A stretch of DNA of 64,000 bases from the NCBI RefSeq assembly GCF_015163075.1, contig NZ_JADDXU010000033.1, forward strand, positions 1 to 64,000, written 5' to 3'. Shown here piece by piece: positions 47,347 through 57,872 of this stretch (position 1 is its first letter; each line of letters starts with the position of its first letter). Source of the stretch: Streptomyces justiciae. Lineage in GTDB: Bacteria; Actinomycetota; Actinomycetes; Streptomycetales; Streptomycetaceae. The notes below the pieces were generated by a model that was not told the DNA's origin, ran no database searches, and saw only the letters and a list, made by a program, of their open reading frames with translations. A program made the translations under genes and the position numbers.

Positions 47347-47380
47347 GAAGGGCGGGGCCTCCGGAGAGGTCCCGCCCTTT
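47347..47380. terminator. Terminator after phoP
   Basis: GAAGGGCGGG / CCCGCCCTTTC with inner CCTC/GAGG; shared with the convergent lipoprotein gene. Confidence 0.75.
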
Positions 47381-47393
47381 CTCGTACGACTGT

Positions 47394-48026
47394 TTACTCG
47401 GCCGCGCTCTCGCTCGCCGAGGCCGAGGCCGATGCGGACGCCTCGCCGGACGGGGTCGCCGAGCCCGTGGCGGACTCCGTCGGGGACGGGGAGGTCTCCG
47501 CGGGGGTCGACGGCTTCTCGGTCGGGCCCCACTTCTCGAAGTAGGTCTTGGCCGGGACGACGAAGGCCTGGAGGCTCACGTCACCGGTCTTGCTGAAGGA
47601 GAAGGTGACCTTCTGCGCGTCGCCGTCCTTCAGGGACTCACGGCCGCTGGACAGGACCGCGGTGGCGTTGTCCTTGCCACCGAGGACGAGGGAGCCGCCG
47701 GCCGGGATGGTCAGCTTCCCCTTGCCCTTGGCGGCGGACAGCTCGGCGGCGCCGGCCCCGTCCACGGTGATCGCGTCCAGCGTCTGCGCGCTGGTGCCGC
47801 TGTTGAACAGGGTCGCGGAGATCACGGCCGGGCCGGTGGACTCCAGGTCGGGCTGGGTGATGACGACGGCGTTCTGCACCTTGATGTCGCCGACGGTGGT
47901 GGCCGCGTTGTCCGGCTTGATCTCCAGCGTCTGGGCGTTGTTGCCGGCGCCGCACGCGGCGAGCGAGGCGATCGAGAACGCGATGGCGGCGGCGGCGAGG
48001 GCGCCGCGTCGAAGGCTGCTGCTCAC
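47394..48026 (-). CDS. Lipoprotein of the DUF461/copper-chaperone-like type
   Basis: 210 residues from a GTG with AAGGAG ribosome binding site (an earlier in-frame start at 48062 is less likely). Lipobox IASLAAC near residue 25, then a beta-rich domain (NAVVITQPDLESTGPAVISA, LTIPAGGSLVLGGK) resembling PCuAC-like folds but without an obvious Met/His copper site. Ser/Ala/Thr-rich C-terminal tail. Secreted, membrane-anchored. Confidence 0.75.
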   Translation of the reverse strand: MSSSLRRGALAAAAIAFSIASLAACGAGNNAQTLEIKPDNAATTVGDIKVQNAVVITQPDLESTGPAVISATLFNSGTSAQTLDAITVDGAGAAELSAAKGKGKLTIPAGGSLVLGGKDNATAVLSSGRESLKDGDAQKVTFSFSKTGDVSLQAFVVPAKTYFEKWGPTEKPSTPAETSPSPTESATGSATPSGEASASASASASESAAE

Positions 48027-48677
48027 GGCGGCGGCAACTCCTTGACTCGAACGGGCGGGCACTGCATAAAGCCGCCCTAAGTGTCTGTCAGCGGCCTTAG
48101 GTTACCGAGCCGTTCCCGCGTCACCGCACCCGACCCTCCCCTTGAGCTCTCGGCTTCCCTCAGCAGGGGGTAGCCGGCGCGAGAAGGAGGACGCCGAGTC
48201 ACTGCCTTCACAAGTGACTCCCGAGTCACTTTGGCACCGTTCTCGTCCGGCATTCACATAAGAGCTCCGCGCCACCGCTCGCAAATCTTCAGTGAAGGAT
48301 TCCGTGATCGCCCACGGAATTGATCACCGGGTGATCCGGTGGGCGCTCGTGATTGCGCGTGATTGCGTGTGATCAATTCCGGATTCGGCGCGGAAGCGAC
48401 TCCGGGTACCGAACGGAGTAGCGGAAGTCGCACACGTGGAACCAGACATATGGGGACGTTCGTCCTTCCTGGAAGCCCTCCGGATGCGTGTAACGTACGC
48501 GTTTCACCTCCCCCGGAGAGCCGCTCCGACCTGCGAATACCTTCTTCCGCTCGGCCTCCGCAGCACGTTCCTGTTGCTGTTGTCAAGCCCCGAGATATGC
48601 CCTGACCTGCGAAAACGCCATTCAGAACGCGCAGTTTCCGTGTTACCCTGGATAGCCACGGAAGGGGTACCTGTCAC
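48027..48677. other. 651-bp intergenic region upstream of carD
   Basis: No gene. Holds AAGTGACTC-CC-GAGTCACTT (48212-48231, perfect palindrome), a 12-bp inverted repeat GGAATTGATCAC (48316-48327) / GTGATCAATTCC (48369-48380), and the carD promoter region. Confidence 0.6.
48212..48231. promoter_or_regulatory. Palindrome AAGTGACTC-CC-GAGTCACTT
   Basis: Perfect 9-bp arms with a CC centre; another half-site GAGTCACT lies just upstream (about 48196). Looks like a binding site for a dimeric regulator. The target could be the lipoprotein gene or an unseen transcript. Confidence 0.5.
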
Positions 48678-49160
48678 ATGACGTTCAAGGTTGGCGACAC
48701 CGTGGTCTATCCCCATCACGGGGCCGCGCTGATCGAGGCCATCGAAACTCGCCAGATCAAAGGCGTGGACAAGACCTACTTGGTGCTGAAGGTCGCCCAG
48801 GGTGACCTGACGGTACGTGTGCCAGCGGACAATGCGGAGTTCGTCGGCGTGCGTGATGTGGTCGGTCAGGACGGGCTGGACCGGGTCTTCGAGGTGCTGC
48901 GCGCGCCGTACGCCGAGGAGCCCACGAACTGGTCCCGTCGCTACAAGGCAAATCTGGAGAAGCTCGCCTCCGGCGATGTCATCAAGGTCGCGGAAGTAGT
49001 GCGTGACCTGTGGCGTCGTGAGCGCGAGCGTGGACTCTCCGCCGGTGAGAAGCGCATGCTCGCCAAGGCCCGCCAGATCCTGGTGAGCGAGCTCGCCCTC
49101 GCGGAGAACACGAACGAGGACAAGGCCGAGGCCCTGCTCGACGAGGTTCTCGCGTCCTGA
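48678..49160 (+). CDS. carD: CarD-family RNA polymerase-binding protein (CdnL)
   Basis: 160 residues, ATG after GGAAGGGG. N-terminal Tudor-like RNA polymerase interaction domain (FKVGDTVVYPHHGAALIEAI, YLVLKVAQGDLTVRVPADN) and helical C-terminal domain with NWSRRYKANLEKLASGDV, EVVRDLWRRERERGLSAGEK. Stabilises open complexes at rRNA and other promoters. Essential in mycobacteria. Confidence 0.93.
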   Translation: MTFKVGDTVVYPHHGAALIEAIETRQIKGVDKTYLVLKVAQGDLTVRVPADNAEFVGVRDVVGQDGLDRVFEVLRAPYAEEPTNWSRRYKANLEKLASGDVIKVAEVVRDLWRRERERGLSAGEKRMLAKARQILVSELALAENTNEDKAEALLDEVLAS

Positions 49161-49475
49161 CGACGCCCGCTGCCGCCAGGTCAGCACTCTGAAAATGCCG
49201 CGGTGCCCGATGACACATTTCTGTCGCCGGGCGCTGCGGCATGTCCATGCCCGGACACCGTTCGCCGTACGTTGTACGCCGTACGTTCGCACGCGACCGT
49301 ACGGTGCGACCACTGGAATGGGGCCCCCGCTACCCGGCGCCCCCGATACTTGGCGTGCCGGGCCCGGGCAGCTGGCTCGACCGGCGCGTCACGGAAGGGT
49401 CCGGTCAAGGCGTCGCGCCCGGCACGCTGTCTGTCGTACCCACGTTGGCCGAGCACACAAACCTGACAGGAACCG
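49161..49475. other. 315-bp gap between carD and ispD
   Basis: No gene. Two copies of GCCGTACGTT within 20 bp (near 49264-49286) and CGACCGTACGGTGCG form local dyads. Confidence 0.4.
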
Positions 49476-50240
49476 ATGTCTGACGATTCGCGCCCTTCGC
49501 CCGCGACAGCCCGTGCCGAAGCCCGCACGGCGGTCGTGATCCCGGCCGCCGGCCGGGGCGTACGCCTCGGTCCGGGCGCCCCCAAAGCACTCCGCGCGCT
49601 GAACGGCACCCCGATGCTGATCCACGCGGTCCGCGCGATGGCCGCCTCCCGCGCGGTCTCCCTGGTCGTCGTCGTGGCCCCGCCCGACGGCGCCGCCGAG
49701 GTCAAGAGCCTCCTCGACGCGCACGCGCTGCCCGAGCGCACCGACTTCCTGGTCGTCCCCGGCGGCGCCGAACGCCAGGACTCCGTGAAGCTCGGCCTGG
49801 ACGCCCTGCCGCCGGACTACGACATCGTCCTCGTCCATGACGCCGCCCGCCCGCTGGTCCCGGTGGACACCGTCGACGCCGTCATCGAGGCCGTACGGGA
49901 CGGCGCGCCGGCCGTCGTGCCCGCGCTGCCTCTCGCCGACACCGTCAAGGAGGTCGAGCCCGCCTCGGCCGCGGGCGACCCGGAGCCGGTCGTCGCCACC
50001 CCCGAGCGGGCCCGACTGCGTGCCGTGCAGACCCCGCAGGGCTTCGACCGGGCCACCCTGGTCCGCGCCCACGAGACGATCATCGACAACGTCACCGACG
50101 ACGCCAGCATGGTCGAGCAGCTCGGTCTGACCGTCGTGGTCGTGCCCGGCCATGAGGAGGCCTTCAAGGTGACCCGCCCCCTCGACCTCGTCCTCGCCGA
50201 GGCGGTCCTGGCCCGCAGGAGGCTCAACGATGGCTTCTGA
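49476..50240 (+). CDS. ispD: IspD, 2-C-methyl-D-erythritol 4-phosphate cytidylyltransferase
   Basis: 254 residues. CTP-binding loop PAAGRGVRLGPGAPKAL near residue 24 and active-site segments RQDSVKLGL, VHDAARPLV, TPQGFDRATL and DDASMVEQLG. MEP pathway of isoprenoid precursor synthesis. Overlaps ispF by 11 nt. Confidence 0.93.
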   Translation: MSDDSRPSPATARAEARTAVVIPAAGRGVRLGPGAPKALRALNGTPMLIHAVRAMAASRAVSLVVVVAPPDGAAEVKSLLDAHALPERTDFLVVPGGAERQDSVKLGLDALPPDYDIVLVHDAARPLVPVDTVDAVIEAVRDGAPAVVPALPLADTVKEVEPASAAGDPEPVVATPERARLRAVQTPQGFDRATLVRAHETIIDNVTDDASMVEQLGLTVVVVPGHEEAFKVTRPLDLVLAEAVLARRRLNDGF

Positions 50241-50724
50241 GTTTGTGTTGCCGCAGGTCGGCATCGGTACCGATATCCACGCCTTCGAAGAGGGCCGCGA
50301 GCTGTGGTGCGCCGGGCTGAAGTGGGAGGGCGAGGGGCCCGGCCTCGCCGGTCACTCCGACGCTGATGTCGTCGCGCACGCCGCCTGCAACGCGCTGTTC
50401 TCCGCGGCGGGCCTCGGCGACCTCGGCCAGCACTTCGGCACCGGTCGGCCCGAGTGGTCGGGTGCCTCCGGGACCACCTTGTTGACGGAGGCCGCGCGGA
50501 TCGTGCGGGACGCCGGTTTCCGGATCGGGAACATCGCCGTACAGGTCGTAGGACCGCGTCCGAAGATCGGCAAGCGGCGGGGCGAGGCGCAGAAGATCCT
50601 GTCCGAGGCGGCCGGGGCACCGGTGTCGGTGTCGGGCGCGACCACGGACGGACTCGGCTTCCCCGGCAGGGGCGAAGGACTGATGGCGGTGGCGACCGCA
50701 CTGGTCGTACGAACCCGAGGATGA
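50230..50724 (+). CDS. ispF: IspF, 2-C-methyl-D-erythritol 2,4-cyclodiphosphate synthase
   Basis: 164 residues. Zinc-binding GTDIHAF and HSDADVVAHA, plus the FGTGRPEW-type loop and TTDGLGFPGRGEG. Follows ispD in the same operon, overlapping it. Confidence 0.93.
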   Translation: MASEFVLPQVGIGTDIHAFEEGRELWCAGLKWEGEGPGLAGHSDADVVAHAACNALFSAAGLGDLGQHFGTGRPEWSGASGTTLLTEAARIVRDAGFRIGNIAVQVVGPRPKIGKRRGEAQKILSEAAGAPVSVSGATTDGLGFPGRGEGLMAVATALVVRTRG

Positions 50725-50788
50725 ACCCGAGGATGACTGTTATCCACATCCGTCCGATGCACTAGGCATCGCCTACTACCCTGGTCTC

Positions 50789-52186
50789 GTGACTATTCGC
50801 CTGTACGACACCAGCGCCCGGCAGATCCGTGACTTCACCCCGCTCACGCCGGGCTGCGTCTCGATCTACCTCTGTGGTGCCACCGTGCAGGCCGCACCGC
50901 ACATCGGGCACATCCGGTCGGGGCTCAACTTCGACATCATGCGCCGGTGGTTCGAGTACCGCGGCTATGACGTGACGTTCATCAGGAACGTCACGGACAT
51001 CGACGACAAGATCATCACCAAGGCGGCCGAACAGGGCCGCCCCTGGTGGTCGATCGGGTACGAGAACGAACGCGCCTTCAACGAGGGCTACTCCGCCCTC
51101 GGCTGCCTCCCGCCCACCTACGAGCCGCGGGCCACCGGCCATGTGACCGAGATGGTCGAGATGATGCAGGGCCTCATCGAGCGCGGTCACGCCTACGAGG
51201 CGGACGGCAACGTCTACTTCGACGTGCGCTCGTTCCCGGGCTACCTCGAGCTCTCGCGGCAGGAGCTGGACAACCTGCTCCAGCCCGCGAGCGACGGCGA
51301 GACCGGCAAGCGGGACCCGCGCGACTTCGCGATGTGGAAGTCCGCCAAGCCCGGCGAGCCCACCTGGGGCACGCCGTGGGGCCGCGGGCGTCCCGGCTGG
51401 CACCTGGAGTGCTCGGCCATGGCGCACAAATACCTCGGCACCGCCTTCGACATCCACGGCGGCGGCCTCGACCTGATCTTCCCGCACCACGAGAACGAGA
51501 TCGCCCAGGCCAAGGCCTTCGGCGACGACTTCGCCCAGTACTGGGTCCACAACGCCTGGGTCACCATGGCGGGCGACAAGATGTCCAAGTCGCTGGGCAA
51601 CAGCGTGCTGGTCAGCGAGATGGTCAAGGCCTGGCGCCCGATCGTGCTGCGCTACTACCTCGGCACCCCGCACTACCGCTCGATGATCGAGTACAGCGAG
51701 GAGTCGCTGCGCGAGGCCGAGTCGGCGTTCGCCCGCATCGAGGGCTTCGTGCAGCGCGTCGTCGAGAAGGCCGGCCATGTCGAGCCGTCCGCCGAGGTGC
51801 CGCCGGCGTTCGCCGAGGCCATGGACGACGACCTGGGCGTCCCGCAGGCGCTCGCCATCGTCCACACCACGGTCCGCCAGGGCAACTCCGCCCTGGCCGC
51901 CGACGACAAGGAAGCCGCCGTGGCCCGCCTCGCCGAGGTCCGCGCCATGCTCGGCGTCCTCGGCCTGGACCCGCTCGACCCGCACTGGGCCGGCGAGACC
52001 GACCGCGGCGAGGATCTGCACGGCGTGGTCGACAGTCTCGTACGCCTCGTCCTCGACCAGCGCGAGGCCGCCCGCGGACGCAAGGACTGGGCCACCGCGG
52101 ACGCCATCCGCGACCAGCTCAACCAGTCCGGACTGGCCATCGAGGACAGCCCGCAGGGACCGCGCTGGAGCCTCGGCCCCCGCTGA
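50789..52186 (+). CDS. cysS: Cysteinyl-tRNA synthetase
   Basis: 465 residues. Class I signatures CGATVQAAPHIGHIRSG (HIGH) and KMSKSLGN (KMSKS); zinc-site residues CGATV, WHLECSAMA, HHENE. Full length. Begins 64 nt after ispF. Confidence 0.95.
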   Translation: MTIRLYDTSARQIRDFTPLTPGCVSIYLCGATVQAAPHIGHIRSGLNFDIMRRWFEYRGYDVTFIRNVTDIDDKIITKAAEQGRPWWSIGYENERAFNEGYSALGCLPPTYEPRATGHVTEMVEMMQGLIERGHAYEADGNVYFDVRSFPGYLELSRQELDNLLQPASDGETGKRDPRDFAMWKSAKPGEPTWGTPWGRGRPGWHLECSAMAHKYLGTAFDIHGGGLDLIFPHHENEIAQAKAFGDDFAQYWVHNAWVTMAGDKMSKSLGNSVLVSEMVKAWRPIVLRYYLGTPHYRSMIEYSEESLREAESAFARIEGFVQRVVEKAGHVEPSAEVPPAFAEAMDDDLGVPQALAIVHTTVRQGNSALAADDKEAAVARLAEVRAMLGVLGLDPLDPHWAGETDRGEDLHGVVDSLVRLVLDQREAARGRKDWATADAIRDQLNQSGLAIEDSPQGPRWSLGPR

Positions 52187-52213
52187 GGTCCCTTCCGGTC
52201 ACGAAGATCGATT

Positions 52214-52239
52214 GTGCCGTCCGGCTCTCCGGGCGGCAC
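52214..52239 (+). terminator. Terminator after cysS
   Basis: GTGCCGTCCGG / CCGGGCGGCAC with a CTCT loop. Confidence 0.65.
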
Positions 52240-52285
52240 ACTTCATAGACGTACGAACATTTCGACGACGTAGGACAGGTAGGTC

Positions 52286-53227
52286 ATGGCAGCCAACAAC
52301 CGCCGCATGTCCGGCAAGAAGGGCGCGCAGGTCGGCAGTGGCGGCCAGCGGCGCAAGGGTCTTGAGGGCAAGGGGCCGACCCCGCCCGCCGAGATGCGCA
52401 AGAAGCACAAGAAGAACCGCATCGCGACCGCCAAGGCGAAGCAGGCGGCGCGTCGGCCCGTGCCGCGCGGCCGGGGCGGCAAGGGCACGTCCGAGATGGT
52501 CGTCGGCCGTAACCCCGTCGTCGAGGCGCTGCGCGAGGGCGTGCCCGCGACGACGCTCTACGTCCAGCAGTTCATCGACAACGACGAGCGGGTGCGCGAG
52601 GCGCTCCAGCTCGCGGCCGAGCGCGGCGGGATCAACCTCATGGAGGCCCCCCGCCCCGAGCTCGACCGCATGACCAACGGCCTCAACCACCAGGGGCTCG
52701 TGCTCCAGGTCCCGCCGTACGAGTACGCGCACCCCGAGGACCTCGCCAGCGCCGCCTACGACGACGGTGAGGACCCGCTGATCGTCGCGCTGGACGGCGT
52801 CACCGACCCGCGCAACCTCGGCGCCGTCGTCCGCTCCGTCTCCGCCTTCGGCGGTCACGGGGTCGTCGTGCCCGAGCGGCGCGCGGCCGGCATGACCGCC
52901 GGTGCCTGGAAGACGTCCGCCGGTACGGCCGCCCGGACGCCGGTCGCCCGCGCCACCAACCTCACGCGCGCGCTGGAGGGCTACAAGAAGGCCGGCATCG
53001 TCGTCGTCGGCCTCGCCGCCGACGGCGAGCACGAGGTAGGCGAACTGGACGCGCTCGACGGCCCGGTCGTCATCGTGGTCGGCAGCGAGGGCAAGGGCCT
53101 GTCCCGACTCGTCGGCGAGACCTGCGACTTCCGCGTCCGCATCCCGATGCCGGGCGGCGCCGAGTCGCTCAACGCCGGTGTGGCGGCGGGGATCGTGCTG
53201 TACGAGGCGGCGCGTCGGCGGGGCTGA
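52286..53227 (+). CDS. rlmB: RlmB-type 23S rRNA (guanosine-2'-O)-methyltransferase
   Basis: 313 residues. A basic disordered N-terminus (1-70, rich in Lys/Arg) precedes the SpoU substrate domain (MVVGRNPVVEALREGVPATT) and the SpoU methyltransferase knot with motif 1 DGVTDPRNLGAVVRS, motif 2 VIVVGSEGKGLSRL and motif 3 IPMPGGAESLNAGVAAGIVL. Modifies 23S rRNA (G2251 in E. coli numbering). Short basic tails are common in Streptomyces. Confidence 0.9.
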   Translation: MAANNRRMSGKKGAQVGSGGQRRKGLEGKGPTPPAEMRKKHKKNRIATAKAKQAARRPVPRGRGGKGTSEMVVGRNPVVEALREGVPATTLYVQQFIDNDERVREALQLAAERGGINLMEAPRPELDRMTNGLNHQGLVLQVPPYEYAHPEDLASAAYDDGEDPLIVALDGVTDPRNLGAVVRSVSAFGGHGVVVPERRAAGMTAGAWKTSAGTAARTPVARATNLTRALEGYKKAGIVVVGLAADGEHEVGELDALDGPVVIVVGSEGKGLSRLVGETCDFRVRIPMPGGAESLNAGVAAGIVLYEAARRRG

Positions 53228-53344
53228 ACACCCGTACCCATCCTCACCCGTACGGGGTAATCGGGGTGTTCTGCACAAGCTTGACGGGGTCCGGACAGAT
53301 CCGGGCAGTCAAAGCAGTGTCCTAAACACACGTCACTCGGTTAG

Positions 53345-54955
53345 ATGAGTGTGGACACCAGAACACCCCGCACACCCACGGGGGACCGCTCGTCGGGCTT
53401 CAACTCCGGATTCGCCTCCGGACTCGACGACGCTCCCGCGCTGAGCATGGTGAAGGTGCCGAGCGATCCGGCGCAGATCATCGTCAATCACGCCAGCTTC
53501 CGCGTGCAGTTGGGCGCGACGACGAGACGCGCGGCCCAATCCCCGCGGATCGCCCGGCACTTGAGCGCCACCGAGGACACCGCCCGGATGCCCGCCGTCG
53601 GTGCGGCGCGCCGCCGACCGGTCGTCTGGAGCGGCAAGTCCGCCCCCGACGACACCGGCGCCCACCGCCTGCTCCAGGCCGTGCGAGGCGGCGTCCGCCC
53701 CGTCGAGGAGCCGGCCGCCGACGCCGGAGCCACCCAGGTCATCCCCCGCATCGACGTCGACGGCGGCTACGACCCCGGCTACGACGACGCGTTGACCCAG
53801 ACCGTCGAGACGCCCGTCGTCGGCGCCCAGCGGACCCACGAGCCGCTGCTGCCCGGCATGCGCACCGTGGGCAGCGCCTACGACGAGGAACTCGCCTACG
53901 CGGACGAGCAGTTCGCCGAAGCGGTCGACGAGGAGACCGGCACCCCCGGCAGGCGCCACGGCGACGACCCCGCCCGGCACGCCTACTACCCGGGCCGCCG
54001 GATGAACCTCGGCGTCGTCCTCCTGCCGCTGCGCATCTTCCTCGGCTTCATCTCCATCTACGCCGGCATGGGCAAGCTGTGCGACCCCGTCTACTTCGAC
54101 GGCGGCAAGCGCGGCTCCATGGTCAAGTGGCTCAACACCCTGCACCCCTGGGAAGTCGCCGAGCCGCTGCGCCAGTTCGCGCTGCACCACCCCGTCGGCT
54201 CCGGCCTGGTCATCGCCTTCCTCCAGGTCATCGTCGGCGTCCTCACCATCCTCGGCTGCTGGCAGCGCGTCGCCGCCGCCGTCGGCGCGATGCTCTCCGC
54301 CGCGCTGCTCCTCACGGTCAGCTGGAAGAGCGTCCCCGCCTACGACGCGCCCGACATCATCTACCTCGCCGCCTGGTCGCCGCTGATCATCGCCGGCGCC
54401 CCCGTCTACTCCATCGACGGCCGCCTCGCGGGCAGCGCCTGGCGTCGCCTCGGACCCCGCTCCGACATCTGGGACCTGCGCCGCTACGTCCTGCGCCGCG
54501 GCGCCCTGGTCAGCGCCATCGTCATCGGCCTCACGCTGCTGATCGGCTCCCTCCTCGGCGGTGCCGTCCGCGACGCCGACCGGGTCGTCGTCCCCGGGCC
54601 CGGCGAGGCCCCGCGCAACGAACTCCCGGGCTCCCCGCTGCCGCAGGACCCGGCCAAGCACAAGAAGCGCCCCTCGGCCTCCACGTCGCCCACCCAGGGC
54701 GCCACGGCCGGTTCCACCCCCACCGGCGCCGCGACCACGCCGGGCGCCACCCGCGACACCAGCACGGCCGGCACGCCCAGCCAGACGCAGGGCACCGGCC
54801 AGGCGCCGCCCCAGCAGTCCTCGCCGGCCCAGCAGGCACCCAGCACCAGCTCGGGCCCGACCGGCTCCACCGGCGGCACCGGCTCCAGCGGAGGAACGGA
54901 CACGGGAGGCACGTCCTCCGGTGAACCGGGCCTGGTAGGCGGCCTGTTGGGGTAG
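53345..54955 (+). CDS. DoxX-family membrane protein with long disordered ends
   Basis: 536 residues. Acidic N-terminal 220 residues without clear fold, then a four-helix DoxX domain (VVLLPLRIFLGFISIYAGMG; KLCDPVYF; GLVIAFLQVIVGVLTILGC; AAVGAMLSAALLLTVSW). A further transmembrane helix (ALVSAIVIGLTLLIGSLLGG) and a Ser/Thr/Gly/Pro-rich extracellular tail of 120 residues follow. DoxX proteins act in thiosulfate/quinone or membrane redox chemistry, but the role here is unknown. Confidence 0.8.
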   Translation: MSVDTRTPRTPTGDRSSGFNSGFASGLDDAPALSMVKVPSDPAQIIVNHASFRVQLGATTRRAAQSPRIARHLSATEDTARMPAVGAARRRPVVWSGKSAPDDTGAHRLLQAVRGGVRPVEEPAADAGATQVIPRIDVDGGYDPGYDDALTQTVETPVVGAQRTHEPLLPGMRTVGSAYDEELAYADEQFAEAVDEETGTPGRRHGDDPARHAYYPGRRMNLGVVLLPLRIFLGFISIYAGMGKLCDPVYFDGGKRGSMVKWLNTLHPWEVAEPLRQFALHHPVGSGLVIAFLQVIVGVLTILGCWQRVAAAVGAMLSAALLLTVSWKSVPAYDAPDIIYLAAWSPLIIAGAPVYSIDGRLAGSAWRRLGPRSDIWDLRRYVLRRGALVSAIVIGLTLLIGSLLGGAVRDADRVVVPGPGEAPRNELPGSPLPQDPAKHKKRPSASTSPTQGATAGSTPTGAATTPGATRDTSTAGTPSQTQGTGQAPPQQSSPAQQAPSTSSGPTGSTGGTGSSGGTDTGGTSSGEPGLVGGLLG

Positions 54956-54960
54956 ACGGG

Positions 54961-55050
54961 CCGGTGGGAGGCATCCTCGGGCAACCCACCGGCTGAACCG
55001 CGGGCCCGACGACGAAGGGCCCCGCACAGCGACTGTGCGGGGCCCTTCGT
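54961..55050. terminator. Two hairpins between convergent genes
   Basis: CCGGTGGG / CCCACCGG (54961-54992) and ACGAAGGGCCCCGCACA / TGTGCGGGGCCCTTCGT with GCGAC loop (55012-55050). Confidence 0.75.
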
Positions 55051-55066
55051 GACGTACAGGCTGCTG

Positions 55067-55798
55067 CTAGCGCCCCAGCGCCGCCAGCTCCTTCGCGGCC
55101 TCCGTCAGGTCCTTCGCCGTGTCGATGGCCCGCCAGTAGGCCCCCTGCGGGATCGGGAAGCCGGCCAGCCGCAGCTCGCGCGCCAGATGCGGGAACGTCG
55201 TCCGCTCGTGGTCCCCGCGCTCCGGGAGCATCTCGGCGAACTCGGGCGAGAACACGTACACACCGGCATTGATCTCGTACGTCGTCGGCGGTGCCTCGAT
55301 GAAGTCGGTGATGTGACCGAACCCGTCGGTCTGCACGGCACCCCACGGAATCCGCGGGCGCGCCAGCGCCAGCGTCGCCACCGCGTCGCGCTCGGTGTGG
55401 AAGTCGGCCATCTCGCGCAGCGAGAACCGGGTCCAGATGTCACCGTTGGTCGCGAACCAGGGCTTGTCGGGGTGCGGGAGATGCGCCGCCGCGTACTTGA
55501 GGCCGCCACCGCGGCCGAGCGGCTCCGTCTCGACGACGGTCGTCACGTTCACCGGCAGATCGGCGGAGTCCAGCCACTTCTGCAGGACGTCGGCGAGGTG
55601 GCCGCAGCTGACCACCACATCGGTCACGCCCTCCTCGGCGAGCCAGGCGAGCTGATGGCCGATGATCGGCGTCCCCGTACCGGGGATCTCGACCATCGGC
55701 TTGGGCCGGTCGTCGGTGTAGGGGCGCAGCCGTGAACCCTGGCCACCTGCCAGGACGACGGCTTGAACGGGGCGGGACGCGGCGTTCGGATCGGTCAT
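55067..55798 (-). CDS. Sugar-phosphate nucleotidyltransferase
   Basis: 243 residues. Signature LAGGQGSRLRPYTDDRPKPM and G-D-motif WFATNGDIWTRFSLREM; LGRGGGLKYAAAHLP. Forms NDP-sugars for cell-wall or other glycoconjugates; the exact sugar cannot be read from sequence. Confidence 0.88.
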   Translation of the reverse strand: MTDPNAASRPVQAVVLAGGQGSRLRPYTDDRPKPMVEIPGTGTPIIGHQLAWLAEEGVTDVVVSCGHLADVLQKWLDSADLPVNVTTVVETEPLGRGGGLKYAAAHLPHPDKPWFATNGDIWTRFSLREMADFHTERDAVATLALARPRIPWGAVQTDGFGHITDFIEAPPTTYEINAGVYVFSPEFAEMLPERGDHERTTFPHLARELRLAGFPIPQGAYWRAIDTAKDLTEAAKELAALGR

Positions 55799-55908
55799 GA
55801 CCGAACTGTACGTGGCGTCCCGCTCGCGGCTTCTGCCGGTAACCGTTCCTTATTCAGCCGTAACCTTCCACAAGCGGAAGGACGGCTTCAGCGGGCCTGT
55901 CGCAGGCC

Positions 55909-56352
55909 CTAGTTGTGCGAGGCCGCCACACCCGTGGCGAAGGAGGTGTCGCAGACGGGACGGGCGTACGACTGCGCCCGCGTCGGGCCGTACACCCGCA
56001 CCGCCGCGCGGCCCAGTGCACGGGCGATGGACGCGCAGTGCTTCGCGAGCGACGGGCGGTCGTTGACGGCCTCCTGGAGGTGGGTCAGCGCGATGCCAGG
56101 GTTCTCCTCCTGGAGCTCCGCCAGGAGCTTGTCGCGCAGCACGTCCTGCGGGGCACGGGCCTTCGCACGCGCCGCCGAGATGTCGGAGGCGGTGAGCACC
56201 GAGTCCGAGGGGCTCCCCGTCCAGTTGACCCGGGTGACCGCGAGGGTCCCGGAGAGCACCAGGAAGACGGGCAGGACAAGGGCGAGCGTGCGGCCGATAC
56301 GGCGGGCGGGGCCCCGGCCGCGTCGCGTCTGTTGGTTAGTGGAGTGCTTCAC
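55909..56352 (-). CDS. Secreted or membrane-anchored hypothetical protein
   Basis: 147 residues. Basic N-terminus and one hydrophobic helix (IGRTLALVLPVFLVLSGTLA), then a soluble region with two Cys (KHCASIARALGRAA, RPVCDTSF) that may pair outside the cell. No recognised domain. Confidence 0.7.
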   Translation of the reverse strand: MKHSTNQQTRRGRGPARRIGRTLALVLPVFLVLSGTLAVTRVNWTGSPSDSVLTASDISAARAKARAPQDVLRDKLLAELQEENPGIALTHLQEAVNDRPSLAKHCASIARALGRAAVRVYGPTRAQSYARPVCDTSFATGVAASHN

Positions 56353-56500
56353 GCGTGTGAGGGTAGCGCGGGGTGATGATTTGGCGACATTTAGTCACCG
56401 GTTCGGGGGATGAACTGGTGCCTCGAATTGGGTAAGGCGTTGACGCACACGGCTCGAAATGCCCGGTCTGCCGGGGTATTTGGGTGCGGTCCCGACAGCG

Positions 56501-56538
56501 CGAAGAGGGCCCCGCAGCGGTCTGCGGGGCCCTCTTCG
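56501..56538 (-). terminator. msiK terminator
   Basis: CGAAGAGGGCCCCGCAG / CTGCGGGGCCCTCTTCG, 17-bp stem, 4-nt loop. Confidence 0.85.
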
Positions 56539-56568
56539 TCAACCTGGGTGATTTACCCGGGATTCTGC

Positions 56569-57657
<1,089 letters not shown>

Positions 57658-57714
57658 GGTGATGGGCCCCCTTCTACCGGCAGGAACGTGCCGGACGATC
57701 CGTTGTAGGAAGGT

Positions 57715-57730
57715 GGTGGTGTAGTCCACA
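57715..57730. promoter_or_regulatory. Possible DasR site upstream of msiK
   Basis: GGTGGTGTAGTCCACA matches the dre consensus ACTGGTCTAGACCACT at 11 of 16 positions and has GTGG/CCAC symmetry. DasR controls amino-sugar uptake in Streptomyces. Confidence 0.35.
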
Positions 57731-57872
57731 CAGGTGAACTTGAGGGGACGCTACCTGGCGTTCGCCCGATCTGTCAGTAGTCCAGGGCATGTGAACTTCG
57801 TCGAAATTTTCGAGAGGGCTCCGCCGGGACCTGGGTACACTGCACGGGCGCGTACGCGACAGCCGTACGTCT

